From NCBI GenBank assembly GCA_958299035.1, contig CATQJL010000112.1, positions 55,781,140 through 55,845,139 on the forward strand: a stretch of 64,000 bases of DNA. Direction: 5' to 3'. Both the position numbers and the translations under genes were made by a program. Every line of letters starts with the position of its first letter. The stretch's first letter is position 1. Source of the stretch: Cylicocyclus nassatus (lineage: Eukaryota > Nematoda > Chromadorea > Rhabditida > Strongylidae). The notes below the pieces were generated by a model. That model ran no database searches and was not told the DNA's origin. It was given only the letters and a program-made list of their open reading frames with translations. Positions 24,801-39,800 of the stretch are shown here, piece after piece.

Positions 24801-27800
24801 AATTTTGCGTGGCGTCACCGTGGGACAAGGCGATTTTGCACAACACTTCCGACCCGGGGAAGTTTTGTAATTATTTACGAAATGTAAAGATGTTTTGTAA
24901 ACACCTGCAGCCATCTTCTTGTACGATGAAGTCTACAGGTTCCAAAACTGCAAAAAATTGGAGAAAAATGCTGAACTGTGGAAAAAATACTAGACCTGGA
25001 AAGGATATGATTTTGCAAGTGGTGAAGGCACCCGGTGGTCCACCCCCCCCCCCCGAGGCAAAAAGTGCGTGGGCCAGCGGTGGTCCACATCGTCGTCAGT
25101 GGGTTAATATAAGCTCCTTGAGAAAAGATGTTCGATCTTGTTAACCATCGCGAGTTTGAACATGTTTTTGACAATTTCTAATAGTAATTTACCAAAACGC
25201 GTTAAAACGCGCTCATAAACTTGTTAATCAGACGTAACCAAAGCGTACTCGTGTCTCTTAGTCAGAGAACGAATGATACAAAATCCTGGGAGGAGGGGGG
25301 GTCACTGATGCATATACAAAAATTTGCAAAAATTTTCTTACATCCGGACGTGCTGTAGCAAAATCCTATCGTTCGTTCGCAACTTGAACTTTCATAAATG
25401 TCGACATTTGATACATTTGTTGTGAATCACTCGTTTCGAATGTCATCGTAGTGGTCAGACGGAGTTCTTGTGTGCTATTATTGCGCCGATATGTCCTGCT
25501 GTACGAGATAGTGTACAAATTTCTGTTTTTCAAGTGTTTTGGGAATCTGCATCGTTTTTTCAATATTCTTATTCTCCTAAACGAAATGACCTGCAAATCA
25601 TCTTGCGCAAGACTTGTACTAGTAACTTGTTACTGAGGAAGCAATATCTGCACATCTTTCCCTTTTCCCTAGAAGTGAAAATATTTGGGAGACTTTTCTT
25701 CTACCAACATCAGAGAAAAAGTGCAAAACTGGTCTAGAAACCTATAAAATTACACAGAATTCATTGGTTTGTAAGCATTGCCGTACAGCATTGCAATAAG
25801 AATTTTTACATTTAACAATTTCAGTTAGAAAATTGCAAATATCGGTGAAAAGTGCATATTATTTTCAGGGTCTTTGACCTCCTCTAAAACCCTTGAATTT
25901 GTTTTTCTATTTCTCTCAAAACCTTTGAGGTGTTTCGCTGTACCCGCTTATAAACCGAAAAGTGTTCTAGAATCTATAAACCTTGCTTTTATGGTGTGTA
26001 AATGGGAGTCTGACAATAATGACTTTAGAAAAGAGCCTTTCAACATTCCCGCGAGTATATTACGATGTTGACTTTAGCTGTTTGTAGAGTGATTTTCCTC
26101 TATTTGATTTCCATCTACTAAAGTACTTGCTCCAAGCTCTGTTGCATTGAAACCTTAGAAAAAGTAAAGGTAACGGTATGAAAATTCTTACTTTTTTTTC
26201 GCAAAATTCGAAGAGATTTTAGTAAGGTTTCTTATGATTTTATGTTATTCTGCCCTGACCTAACTATGAATTCGTGAATTTTACGAATTTTTTGGAACTC
26301 ATATACATCATAAAGTCTCAATTTTCTCATTCTTTTTCATATTTCCAAATCTTGTTCTCTTACTAAATTTTCCTCAATTCTTCCTCTTGTCAGTACGTTG
26401 TTCCACTTTCAAATATGTACTCTAAACGCTCTTTAGAGCTCTTGACATCAAAACGCTGCACTCATAGCGTTGAAACTTGAGGTCATAGGTTCGATTGGGT
26501 TCGATTTTCTATAAAGAGGAACAGAAACACTCGGTTACTGCATCTCGTCTTTCCACGGGTAAAAAACTAAACTTTTTGTTACCCTGGGAAAATAATTTTG
26601 TGTCGGCAGTCACAACGTGCACATTAGATTATACTTAGCGCTTTTCTTCAAACTAAAATCTAGAATTTACCCACTTTCGCAACCCAGTAATCTATCCAAC
26701 CACCGACTCTTATTAGATTTCTCAAACTAATGGTTATCTTACAGAGAGAAGGAACCCGATCGTCAAGTCCAGAACGTCACAGAGAGGGTACGCCACAATT
26801 TCTTACTGTAGAAGGCAAAGAGCCAAGGAAACTAGGTAAGTTTTTACCTTACGAAAAATTTTTGCTAGAAAAAAGGGTACACTGAAGTCATAGCTGTTAA
26901 AATTATATCTTTGTTCAGAGCAGTTGCATTTTTTTAGAAAGTTGAAGGAAATTTGCTAAACAAACGAATTGAACTATATTTTTGGTTTAATAGGAAATAA
27001 ATTACCACTTTTGCAATAGATTTTGTCATTTCTTCTGTTTTTAGCTTCCCGCTCAACAATTTTTTATTTTTTTTTATTTCACAAGTACACACAAGGTGCA
27101 CTAGGGAAACATAATCGCAAAAGAAATTTCGGAAAACAATTGTCTTTTTGTCACCAAAAATACTATCTCGTGCATGAAAATTTTGACTGTTCACTCACAC
27201 ATTGCAACTCCTAATTATTGTTCTTACGAAATATATTACGAAACAACATACTATGTTCAATAAGCCAACAAGTAGTAAAAATATTGAAAAATTTGATTAG
27301 CTGCGGAAGTACAAAAATCTGTCAATAATCAGTATTATTCGTCGTAAGATTATAGTCAGTTCCAACTGCCCAAAGAAGGCTGTAAAAGCCAAGTTTGATC
27401 TGAGACAATAATTTTCTTTTTTCCATCTCTCATACAAATGTTCATGAACTGGGAGACGTATATTTTGCTTTTTGTAGTCTTCAAGCCCCAGTAAATCTTC
27501 ACTAAGGGGCTTATTTGATATTTTCATTCGGGATGACCAACAAAATTCAATTCTTTTATTTTTTAAATTATCTGCAAAAAATTGTGGATGTTATTCGTAT
27601 CTGTAAGCCTACGATCCTAAAACAGGGCCTTGCACAGATCGTCTGGAAGCGAGCTGGAATTCGTTTGGGGGCAGCAAAGGGGATATCGTTTTTGTGGGTC
27701 CGAAAAACACAAATGTATCTTCAGTCGACGTTTCCGATTTTGGGTCAAAGGGACTTCCCAAAATTTTGCGAAATTCAGGGGGATTTCGTTTTCAAAAAGC

Positions 27801-30800
27801 CTGAAACGGCCCCGTGCCGGGCATTGTCCTGAAATTTTGATAAAAAATCGAAACGGAATCGCGTTCCGATATTTTTCTTCTGAGGAAGCTATGTAAATAG
27901 CTTCTCAAAAAAATTATCAAACTTCCTTAATTGATCATAACCTTTCACCCCTTCCGCCACTGCTCTTCATTTCTCATCATTCTGTACTCTGATCCTGAGA
28001 GTGATCAATTTCTAGTGACCACTGAGGCGAATCTCTTCTCTATAGCTCTAAAAACCGCTATTTTCGGCGAAAAATCGCAGCGCGGCCATCTTTTCGAGTA
28101 GTTTTTCCTAGCGGGAACAACGTTGTTTTCGTAGAACTTAGCCATCGAACATTGACAGTGTGCATTGAGCGAAGCAGGGGCAAAAAACTGAGACGATGCG
28201 GACGAACACACACACCTCGAGCTGCTCTGAGCTGCTGGCTGCACTAGCAAGCAGCTATTGCTATTCTGCAGCATGTGGCACTCATTTTGAAAGCCCCGGC
28301 TGACCCCCGTCGTTTCGTTCTTTTCTTCCTCTTGCCGCCGCATCTGCACTAAAAACATCTGCTTGGGAACTTTTGAGTTTTGTCCAGTAACTTTGTAATA
28401 ATTTGATACATTAGCTAGCACCAAAAATTTACAAAATTCATAATCTTTTCCCGACTTCGAAGAAATCTTTTGACTTGGTGTATGCTAGATAAAGAGAACT
28501 TTGCATTCTAATACATTATTGCCATTACGCAATAATATAAGATAAAAAGGAAAAGCACTCAAAAAGTCTTTTTTTGATTTTGCTGTCTAAAATTACGAGA
28601 ATTATTGAATTTTCATTTTAGTTTCGTTCTTGGTTTCATAAAGTACTTTTTCTATCTAAGAAAAGTTCTTGCTGATTGGACGTTTCTACGAATTATGAAT
28701 GGTTTTTATTTTCATACACATTGTTTCAAATCGAAAAAGTTTCTAAGATTATGATAAAATACAACTTTTGATGTATGTTTAAAGTAAATTATATGCTCTG
28801 AAAAAATATCCGAATATTTTTAGAACGAATGCTTTACAGGTTTTGGTGCAAGACACATTAACCTAATAATTTTCAGACTCTCATCATCATCATAAAATGC
28901 GTTCAGCAAGTCCGTTGAGCGATCATTCACAAAACGATAATGCGCATGAAGACGACGATGCTAAAAAAGGTACGGTACTTGCTATTTTTACGTTGGGCAG
29001 GTGTCTGTATAGGTTGTAGGCAACACTTGGGAAAGAACGGAGTGCTTTGAATTTTTCCATCGCCGCGTATTTACATAAGTCTTTTACACTCAACCAACCG
29101 AAAAAAATCCTCAAAAGTCTCAAAAGTCATTCAAACAATTTCTTCGTATCCAAATTATGGGAACACTTTTTGGTTTCCTATTATATACATGTCACACATG
29201 GAAAATTCAATTTTTGAATTTCTCGAAGTTTTTCGGATCATTTTTGGCATACTTCCAAACCAAGAATTTGTTTTTCTAGATTCGAAAATTTTTTTGAAGT
29301 TTTTCCAAATCGTTCTTGAAAAATTTCCAAATGATGATTTCCTTGTTTGAAGTTACAAGTTTTTCAAAAAAAGCTTCAAACTGCCTTCTTATTACTATCA
29401 AAGCTCCCGAAACTCCATAAAAATCCAGAAACGAAAAGTAGGTTGAGAGAATTTTTATAAACATAGAAAAATGTGGAGCTTGCAGCGCCATTATTATTGC
29501 CTTTATATTTTTTGTGACTCATATCATGAAGGCGAAAATGATGCTGAGGGATAACTGTCTATTTCTTTCCCAAATATGCTAAATAAGAGGCTTTGTCGAA
29601 TTTTTCGGAGGTTTTTTAGGGGGGACGAAGAAAGCCCAAAAAAGTTATGCAACGAACTAATATAACGAAAACCATCTAAATATTATGATTATTACGGAGT
29701 GATTTTTAGAAGATAATGGTTCACTGCACTGTTCATAATCTAACGATTTGGAATATATCTAAAAATTTAATGATTTATTACGTTGTCCAGTTTTTAGCAT
29801 TCTTCTCAACATTTCCGACTTTACCCTGAGAATATTTGGCCGGCATAAACTTTGTTTACTCAAAAGAAATAGGTCATAAAAACTCATATTACTCAGATTC
29901 ACAATGTGCTGGAAGTTTTAGTTTTTGGCGACTTACATTGGTTCTAAAAATCGCAACTCAGATATCATTCTTCTTCTGCTTTAAGCTGCATTTTCTATAT
30001 AGTAAAAGTTGCTAGTTGTTACAGAAGCGCACGATTTCCTCTTCTAAATTCATCCACAGCTGGCAAAACGGTTGAGGAGTCAAGAAGATGTGAAATGAAT
30101 AAATTTAAGACAACACCGCCCTTCATGCGACCATGTTTGCATGCAGAATATCTGAGTTTTCCCCCAAGTCACACCCCTCAAAGGATGAAATTACATTCTA
30201 TCATAGAAGCTTCATAAGAGGCTTAAACCATGCATTCCGACCTTCTTCATTTTTATATCAGCCTCTTTAGGACTCCTTTTTGTCAAGTGTAAACGCCAGC
30301 TTTTCCAAATAGTTTCTTTTTTCTGCACTTGTTGGACTATTGCAGTGATTTTATTGCAAAGATTCCTACACATCATGGATTATTCATCATCTTCTTCTTT
30401 TATTTTTCGTTGAAAGCTCTCCTGATCTCAACAATTTTTGCCGTATTTCTAAAAATTCTCTTCTGTCTTTCTCCCGACCATGAAAAATAATCTTCTGAAC
30501 AACGCTGATGCTCAAGTAACCTATCATCAAGATTTTAGCTTGTTTAAAATCTTGAATTTTGAAGGGCGTGGCAGCAGCCCAGCACCCCAAAAAAATAAGA
30601 CTAAATTGAATTTTCTTCAAAAATTCCAAGAATTTTATTGCATACGTGCCCATGAAAATAAACCACTTAAGCAATTTCACATTTCTATTAGGCTACTTTG
30701 AAAATTTCGCTCCATTTTTTGAGGTGAGGGGGGGACAACTTGAATTGTCATGGATGACTTTGATATGTGCATGCCATATGTCCATCCACACGTCATCCAT

Positions 30801-33800
30801 TCTTTTCCCATAGCCGCGGAATTAAATGAAGCAGCAAAAACGAATCCTTGCAAACAAATGCAAACGAAAACAAAACAAAAAATGCACATCCTGTGAACGA
30901 TCATTTTGAGGAATGTTAGTAAAGCAGGAAGGTTCTACCATTTAGGGCTCAAAAGCTTCCTCAAATGTCCCATTTCAGCACATCGCAAGCGACGCGATCC
31001 AAACCGCACTCTCGAAAATCTGAAAGAAAAACTTGAAGAGGAAAAGATCAAGCCGGGAGCGGAAAACCACAATCGTGAAGGCTCGCCAGCAAGTGAGGAT
31101 TCCACCGAGGTGATTTTCACGTGATTTACTTGCGCCTTCCCGCTGCTAATTGTGGTTTCTCTCCGAAAATAGTGCGGCATTCATGGAATCCCTAATTAGT
31201 TTCGTCCGTTGGCCCAGTTACGAACAAATGCAAAAAGAAATGCAGTATCGGTTTTGCAGCGTAAGAATCAACCAAAACCTCCGTTGCTGATGGTCACCGA
31301 CGCATCTGCGCCATCAACTCCAATGACCACGACTGTACAGCTGTGGGACGAATCGACCGAAGGCGAATGGACTGAGGCGGAGGATGAGGCTGACTGTAAG
31401 ACCGACTCATCTACAGGTTTTTCGAATTTTTTCATATTTTTAGATCGACTTCACTGGACGAAAAGGTGTAACTTTATATGTGTTATGCAGTCATTCTAAT
31501 CATTCTCCACATTATCTGATTTTTTTGGAGATTGCCAATGCCAGATGATTCTGGCTTAAATTCGGGGCGCAAATTCACTTGCCTAGCACTGTGTACTGGC
31601 CAAGGTGTTCCATCCAGTAGCGCATTGTTTGTATACTGCGACCTGTTGAGACTACCTGACCGAGTGTTTTATCTTTTGCTTTTGAGCAGCAAGGAGCCCA
31701 GGGTGGAATACTACGGAATGCCGTTGACAAGGGAAGGTACCCTAATTTCACGCGTATAAGGCGCATTTTTCGAATTTCCAAGCGAGCAGCTCAGCCGCTT
31801 CACTGTATTCCGGAAAAGAACTTACATCGCACGATTCTCTAAAGGAGTATACAGCATGTTATAGGGTCCTTTGGTTTAAAGTCCTTTGGCTTGTTGGGCT
31901 GGTCGATTTTAGAAAAAACCCCGCGCCTTATACGTGTGAAATCAGGGTACTTGAATTTGATTGGCCTTCGAAGAGAGACATATATAAATACCATTTGTGA
32001 AATCGACTAGAAACGCGGTTCCAAATATGCTGTTTCTAGCTGCGGCGCATCATTCTGCAGTGAGTATTGAGTTTTTTATGAGCGAAATTCGTGTGTTCAT
32101 TGACTTAGTGGCATCAGGGTATCATCATCTAAAATAATACCTTGTGTTGAGTTACCCGCTAGTGTCAAAGGATTTGTGATGTTTGGTGCTCCGGAACCTT
32201 TTTTGGACAAATTGTACAAACAGGCAGTCTTTCCACTCAAATAATCGTGCGGAAGTTCTGCACAGAAGTAACTTTATTTCTCGCTTCAAAATGAAGCGCC
32301 CAGCTAGAAACAACATATTCAGAAATAGCGTTTTAAAGAAATTCAAACTTTGTATGTCTCTTCTTGACAGGTCTAATAAGTGTTTTTCCCTGTAAAGAGT
32401 GTAACGTATAGTCGTGGCTTTCAGTCTGTGCTGCATATAAGAAATTCTCTTGACAGAGGTCACATTCCCATAAATGAAAAGTGGTAGCATGCTTTACATA
32501 GAGACACACGTATATCTTTCTTTGTTGGCCTTCGCGAAGGTTACGTTAGTAAGCAAAGATTGTCCCATCATTACATTTCATGATTAAAATCAACATTGTT
32601 GAAGGATTGTCTGAGCACGGATATTCAAAAATCTCCTGTTTGTAAGAGCAGCTTTTTGCAAACGCGATACTAAAGTACTGCTGCAAAATTGCGCCAAACT
32701 TAAATCCCTAGGGAAACTCTAGCCCATTACCTCAATCGCGCTCCGGCACATGCAGCAGCCAATAGAGCGGGAGTTGAGGAAGAGCGCTGCTCTATTGGTT
32801 GATGCGCGTTCTGAAGCAATAATCCTTGAAAGCAAAATGCAAAGAAAAGTTGGTCTGAGCAGCTGGACGTGTTTTTCTGAAAAAGTCACTGTGTGAAGAG
32901 AGATTTAGAATGTGCTTAAAAATGTCCTGGGCAATTTTTTCTTCTGCTAGCTGCACTTAGAAGGAGTCTCTCTTGTACTTTACTCAGCGTTATACATCAC
33001 CACTTGGCTGCACCCTCAATCTGCATTGCAAAGTTCGTTTGTTCAATGGTTGCAGCTTAGGTTTTTTTTACAAGCAAAACTATCAAGCAAGCCATTAAGC
33101 CTTTCCATCTGATGGGCACATGCCATGGGCAAGGCAGATTTCATCCGACGAAGACACATGTGTAAAAGCACAGGTGGACAAGGGGTAAGGGGTCAGAAAT
33201 GGGCCGCGAATTTTTGCAAACGCTCCTACATTTATTTGGAGTAGAATCAAACAAGAAATCTGTTTCTAAGTGCGTTCTAGATATGTCTATGATGAGAGTT
33301 GCATAAACCAGAATAGGGTACGAAATCTCATTCTTTAAAATCAAAATCACATCAAAACTGCAAAAAAAATCTTAGATCAAAAGACACTGAAAATATATGC
33401 CTAACATTCATTAAAATCAGCCAACCCTCATTTTATGCTCATTTCTTCTGTGACATGTGTTTTATCTGATATTTGTGAGTGCTTCTTCCAGATGGATCCG
33501 ACTATGAATACTCAGTGTCGCAGACGTTCAGTCTCAGGGATTGCATGCCAATAGGTAATTTTTTGCTTTGTTCCTTCTTTTTGAAAATATTCATCTTTCT
33601 ATATACACCATCTTTTTTTGTGAGTGGTTGGTGGTTGGAATTAAAGAGGATTTAGGTGAAATTTTGAACCGTTTTTGCAACATCAAAATTGCACAGGATG
33701 TTGAATGATTGAGCACACTACATCGTTCAAAGTCATCATTTTTGCACACCAAGAATCCCAACATATAATTGTTGAGAGGAAATTTGGAAGTATCTCGTAG

Positions 33801-36800
33801 TTTTTTTTTCATGTTGAATTCTTCTCCTCATCATCTCCTTGTAACCAAAATTTGGCATCCAACCTTAAAAAGGGTATCAGTCTCTCCATGATAATCCTGA
33901 ATATAAATTAAAATCTGTGCATGTCTGGAAAAAAACCACATGGTGGAGATAATCTATGAAGGACGTAAAGCGTAAAATCTGCAATCACGCCACCGTTTCT
34001 AACATCCATTCTTGCCAAAAGCTGGACTCTTTGGGGATCTCCAATACTTTGGTGTACTTTTCAAAATGAGGAACAATGTAAAAAAAAATTGTGGGGCTAT
34101 TGTGCTCTAGGTATGGCTGCCACAGACTTCATCGTGGTGTCAATCCAAAACTTGGGTCAATGAACCTTTAAATAAACAAAAGCAACAATCAATAGACATA
34201 AGATACTATGTTAGTGCCCGAGAGTTTTTAACCAACAAAGTATTACATTACTTTTGTATTGTTTCTACAGAACTTTATGAGCTGAAAGACTTGGGGTTCC
34301 TGAGCCGTGGTACTTGTTAGATCCCTTACGCCAGAATACTTATCAAAAGAATGCCAGACATTGTTCATCAGGCGGTATTTTGACTCTATGGATTTTTGTT
34401 GACTTGTATGTGCCACGCCATTACTAAGTGATTTAATGACAAGCACAAGCTCGGGTACATTAACTTGCGCAGTCAATTCAAAGCTAAGCCCCTGATCTAT
34501 TTATAAGGTAGTCGCCTTGACTTACACTTGTCTTGCTGATCAGTTAACTCGCGAGGTACCATTTAAGCACTAGCGATTATCACAAACACAGCAAGAAATA
34601 GAAACATTGGAATAAACATCTAATCAGTCAATCAACATCCAGTTGCAAAATAGAGATCACACGCTATCAAGGAATTTGTGAGGAAAATAGAAAGCTTTTG
34701 GTGCCGTTAGCTGACCACCTTAGAGATTTGCCGCTTTGCTTCATCTTACCGTATCGAGATCTCCCGGCGACAAGAAGAACGTCCTTCAACATCTTTGATA
34801 TTTTCGGTTTACGTTGCCAACTTTTCTTGCATTACATCAAAGTCAGTGTGTCACACACACACCAAAGATTCCTACCTTCACTTATGTGGACTAATTGGGA
34901 AACCTAAACTTAGTTATGACTAAAAAATCCCACTCTAATCTTTCACATAATGTTGTACGCAAGATTGCTGAATTGTCCGCTCGGAAAAGATCCATTCTGG
35001 CGAGAGCTCAAGGAGTTTTTTGAACGCAAAGAAACATGATTTATTATGAAATACGTTAATTTTCCGATCACTTTGCACATTGAAAGTCGAGATACTTCTT
35101 GTCTGGATATCAGATTTAAACTGAAAGAAATACATTTTGAGTGGATGCGATAGATAAAAAAAATTCGGAACAATCCGAATATCAATTACCTTCGCCTCAT
35201 ACCAAGAGTTACCTTTTGGACTATTACGCTTGTTTGACATTTTTCAAATTGTCATATCCTTTCGTAGACATAAATAAGAAAATAAAAAATGAGAAAGTAA
35301 CAAAATAAAAATAGAATCAAAAGATATCCAATTCCGTTTCATTCCTTCCACCAGACGGAAAAGGATAAGAGTACGATCTTCCCGGAAAACATCAGTAGTG
35401 AGAGATCGTATGGATCGGAAATAATAACAAAAGAACTAACCTCAGCCTTCGATGAGCGGTCTTCTTTCGTCTTCAATCCTTTGTTGAACTATTCTAAAGT
35501 TTTAAGGAGAGAATCTCATTTCCTTTTCCGGATTGGGAAACTTTTTTTTCCAGGGGACCTGTATCCGCTGTCGCGTTCATCTTCACGATGTTCTACTTTC
35601 GCGTCGGATTACGACAGCGACTCCAGCATGCCACTATTCTTACTTCCATCGAGGTATGATCGCGAAGAAACGAATAGCAGAGCATCGGGAACTTTTACTC
35701 AACAGTAATTTTATTCTTTACTTACATTTTGATTAATTTCTAGCACTAGCAGTGTTTTTTCTTTGCAATTTTCAGATTCGACATTTCAGATCTAATTGTG
35801 TGAAATTTGAACGTTTTGCTGACGTTTGAACTAACTTTTGTGCGCAGTTTTGCTTCCTGCATCCATTTGCAACTCGTGCCATCTGTTTTGCAGAGCTGAA
35901 GAATCTCGTGGACGAGTTGATCGACTATTGGCCAATCCACCTCCATCTTTCACGTGTTCAATCACTTATGATGGACAAGAGAGCTGGGATGAAGAAAGTT
36001 TGCATTCTTGCACCGATTTTGACGACGAGTTTTCCGGTGAGAAGATGTCAATTTTTGCAAAACTTTACAGCATTTGCGCGTAAAGGAGATTTTGACAGTC
36101 GACAAGTTTGTCTTTCAACAAATCAATTTTTCGATCCACAGTTCTGATATTTCGAAATTACTGGAACTAAAAAATACTTGTTCCAAGGAAAGTTTAAAAG
36201 CATCGTGATGGTAAATGTGAGATGTTTCGTACAAACTGCATGCATTTAGCCGTTCCCGCCATCATAAAACTAATAACTAAAGTTATTTATTCTCAATTAT
36301 CATCGCAGTCTGAGTGTAACACTTGAACTATAACATGTTAAAGAAAAAGGCAATCGCCCCAAATGTTCGAGGAAGGAAATGAATGCTGGAATTTATTTAG
36401 GTCGACATTCTCGATTCAGCCGCCCCGGATCTTCTGCATATCTCAGTCCAACAACATATTCGTCTGATGAGGTATATTTCTTATTTGACCAGGTGTCCCC
36501 TCATGCGAATATGGCATTTTTTTGCTCGTTCTTTATATCCTCCTTCGTCTGGTTTAAAGCAACAGAAAGCATTTCGGCATTTTTTGCACAGGTTTGCTCA
36601 ATATAAATATGTCCGGGGAGGAAGTAAAAGATCTATCGAAAGTTTTTAATCGCTCAAAGTCCGAAATTGAACGTTTTTTTGATTTGTTTTGCATACGATA
36701 TTTAAAAGAATCGGGACGGTTTTTCAAATCCTATAACACCTTCAGCATCAATGTTACTTTTCTGACAGTCAGAATCGCGATGGAATGAGCTTTTGCTTCC

Positions 36801-39800
36801 GTCAGGTGCATCGTTTTTTTAATTCGGCAAGTGGCCCTCATTTTCATCCAGAGTTTCTCATAGTGGGATGCGTTACTCATTTCTGACAAGATACTCAAGA
36901 AGACATCAATAACACGCATATCTTTATGAAATAGAGACGAATTGCACTTTATAACATTTTCTGACATCTGACGGCTACTCGAATAATACCATTGAGTGAC
37001 CTACGGAACAACTGTGAGAAATGTTAACATTACCCTTTGATCTAGGTACACGTGTACGCTTCCTTGCGTTACAGCTAGAGAACCTTAGGATTACCCTCAC
37101 GCCTTTCCCACAAAAATAATCATATCCGTAAAGTTTCTCTTTTAGAGCTTTAGATATGATGTGCTAAAAATTCAAAAACTCTTCAAACTTTCTTGTCTGA
37201 TTTTACGCTTTCTCGATTGATAATTCCCCCTTCCTTTCCCCCAATGCATTTGTGCAGTCGCTTTCTGTTCAAGAACACTGTGCGCTATCATGCAAAATAG
37301 TTATCGACATTTTACAGCATGTTGTAAAATGTTTCATGTTTAACCTCTTTTTTTACTGAAGGAATTCCAGCGCATAGCAGCTTTATGCCGAGTAGGTTTG
37401 CCAATTTTTCCATCTGAAAAGCTACACGAGCTTTTAAAACTTCATCAAAAAAGAACCTTCATGTTATTGCGCTCATTTATTGATTTCGAGTAGACTATAC
37501 TCCTTCTTCGCATTATTCAAAATACTTACAAATCCTCTCTTCCATCCAAACATGATTGGATTTCCTCACATTATCATTTTTAGTCAGGTATTTATCACCT
37601 TCCATTTAAATCGCTAATTTTTTTTGAGATACCTCAGTGAAACCCATCTATTATTAGCTGTACATATGTTCTCTGGACAAGCACTCTTATTCCAACTGTT
37701 GTAATTGCTAGATGAGAACTGGTACAAGGAGGCAATTTCCCAAATTATAGCCTTCCAGCTGGCAGAAGTAAAACCTGAAACGAAAACGATAGAGTTAACG
37801 ACGTCTTGGAATTGAAAACGAACACATCTGACTGGGCTATCTATTAGGAAAAAGTGAAATAGTCGTAATGTATATAGCGGATAGCGATGAAACGTCGCTC
37901 AAGGCTCATTCCACGTTTTTCGTAGGTCATTTTACAACGAATCGTTGCCGCCCAATTTTATACCTTGCATCATCTAGATAGAGCTTATTTAGTGCTTCTG
38001 AGCACTGCATCGCCAAGATTTCACTTGTGAGTTTCTAAAACCTTTTAAACTCTTATTCTATAGGAAAAATCACGCGCTAGCTTTCAAGCAGCTGCTCATG
38101 AACTAAAGCTTATTCCATTCATTGCTTTCTCGAGCCCAGTTTGAAAAAGGCTGGTGACGTAAAGCTGCTAGAGTGAGCTAGAGAGAACTTCGAGTTCCAT
38201 TCATTGTAAGTTTTTCTGGGATTAGTTGCTGAACAATGCTCCTTTGGAGCGGTTGCAAAATTTAAAGCAATTCTACTTGCGCTGCCTGTGAGGTTAACAT
38301 TCTATAGTTTCACCATTATTATTCTAAAAATATAATTAAGTAGAAGATTTGAGGTCTGATATATGGAGAATAAGGAGTATTGATATCTTAACTAGAATTA
38401 TCATGTAAGAAAATAAGCTAAAAAGTATCCGAGGAATTCGAAAGATTTTTGTCATGAAAAAAGATTGAATGAATTTTTTTTCAGTGGATGAAAGCAAGCG
38501 AGGGTGTCTCGAACTGTATAAGCGTTTTGAGTAAAGTGGAAATTTACAATGCAATGTTAGAAATCCTAGAATTCTGTTCTTAAATATCTTTTTAATTTTG
38601 CGCGAGTTTGAATTTTGTGCCTTTAGAAATTTGTAAAAGACTTTATGATGCTTTTTTGCCTTTGAAGTTATACGGTAATCTTCTAAAACATGACATGCCA
38701 TTTTGAACTGTGATAAAAGAATCACTTCCCTTTTTTTAGTTCACGCTCTCACGTCATATCATCTTGTGAAAATGCTAGCACTTTTTGCTTACTTATTAGT
38801 GTAAGAGTAGATTTTCACCATTTGTCCATTTTCGCTCATTTACTTGAGCATTGAATATAGTTTGGAACACGTGCAGCTGCTTTTTATTCAAGGCAACTAA
38901 GAAATGATCGTAAAGGTGTTTCGTTTACCTTATGCTGTGCGGCTTTCAAAAAATTATTGCTTAAGGAAAATATTCCCAACGACTCATCAAGGATGGGTAC
39001 GGTATTTTCAAAGCATGAAATCTCCAAGCTTCCATATAGAGAGAGTGTGATCTTAGCGTTGTCTCAATCGCTGAGTATTCTCTCAGAATAACTTTTGACG
39101 CAACAGACTTCATAAAAGCGAAAGCTTCGACCTCCCTTGCCTTTTTGTTACAAAAAAAACCACTAAGCACCCATTTCACCGGCCAGACAATTGCTCATTT
39201 CCAACAATCAATCACGTCGAGGTCGGCAGTCACAATCTCATCTCTTCAGAATCGTTTCACTCAGCACTTGTGTACTCTTCAGCTCTTTGCCATTTCACCC
39301 AAATCGATGCTAGTGATTCGTTCGCATCGTTACACATAGAGACTTTTTTCTGTATTTTATTCGATTTCGAGCTTTACACCTGACTGTGCTGGCTGTCCAC
39401 ACGACGTCGACGGACGGCTCTGCAGCAGCTTGTCTGCTCTGCTGCCAATGCACTTCACCATCCTCCTCCACTTTTCATAGCCGTAGCCGTTTTTTACGAC
39501 GGCGCTAACAGCGACTAGAGATGAACATTACGTATACGGTGTCTTTTACGATCGTACAGGTAATTTTTGAGATCAACGGAATCAGCTTCGTTTTTGAGCT
39601 TGATACTAATAGCTGTGAGAATTCCTAAAACAGTTGCACAACCACGTTTCCAATCAGTGCAGTCTGCTGAACTATTGAATCTAATGTGCCATGCTCATCC
39701 TAAAAATGGCAAGCTTTTGCCCATGTATCTGGAGCTTATGTACATGTACCGCGTGGTAGCCTTTCTTCCATAATTGAGGTAAATACGCAGTAAGGGGTCC

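Larger units (their letters stand above)
24052..26744 (+). other. intron 11 (2.7 kb)
   Basis: Starts with a TTTATTTG-type simple repeat (24060-24145), followed by MITE copy 3 (24243-24419) and a 570-base inverted-repeat element (24701-25269). The remainder to exon 12 shows nothing recognisable. Confidence 0.6.

Noticed and set aside
28005..28424. 139-codon minus-strand open frame
   Set aside because: Explained by the local GC-rich island; no family signature and no visible minus-strand exon partners.
35353..35553. Extended open frame upstream of exon 17, after a CCACCAG acceptor
   Set aside because: Joining exon 16 to it gives a stop within a few codons, while the TTTTTTTTCCAG acceptor at 35553 fits perfectly.
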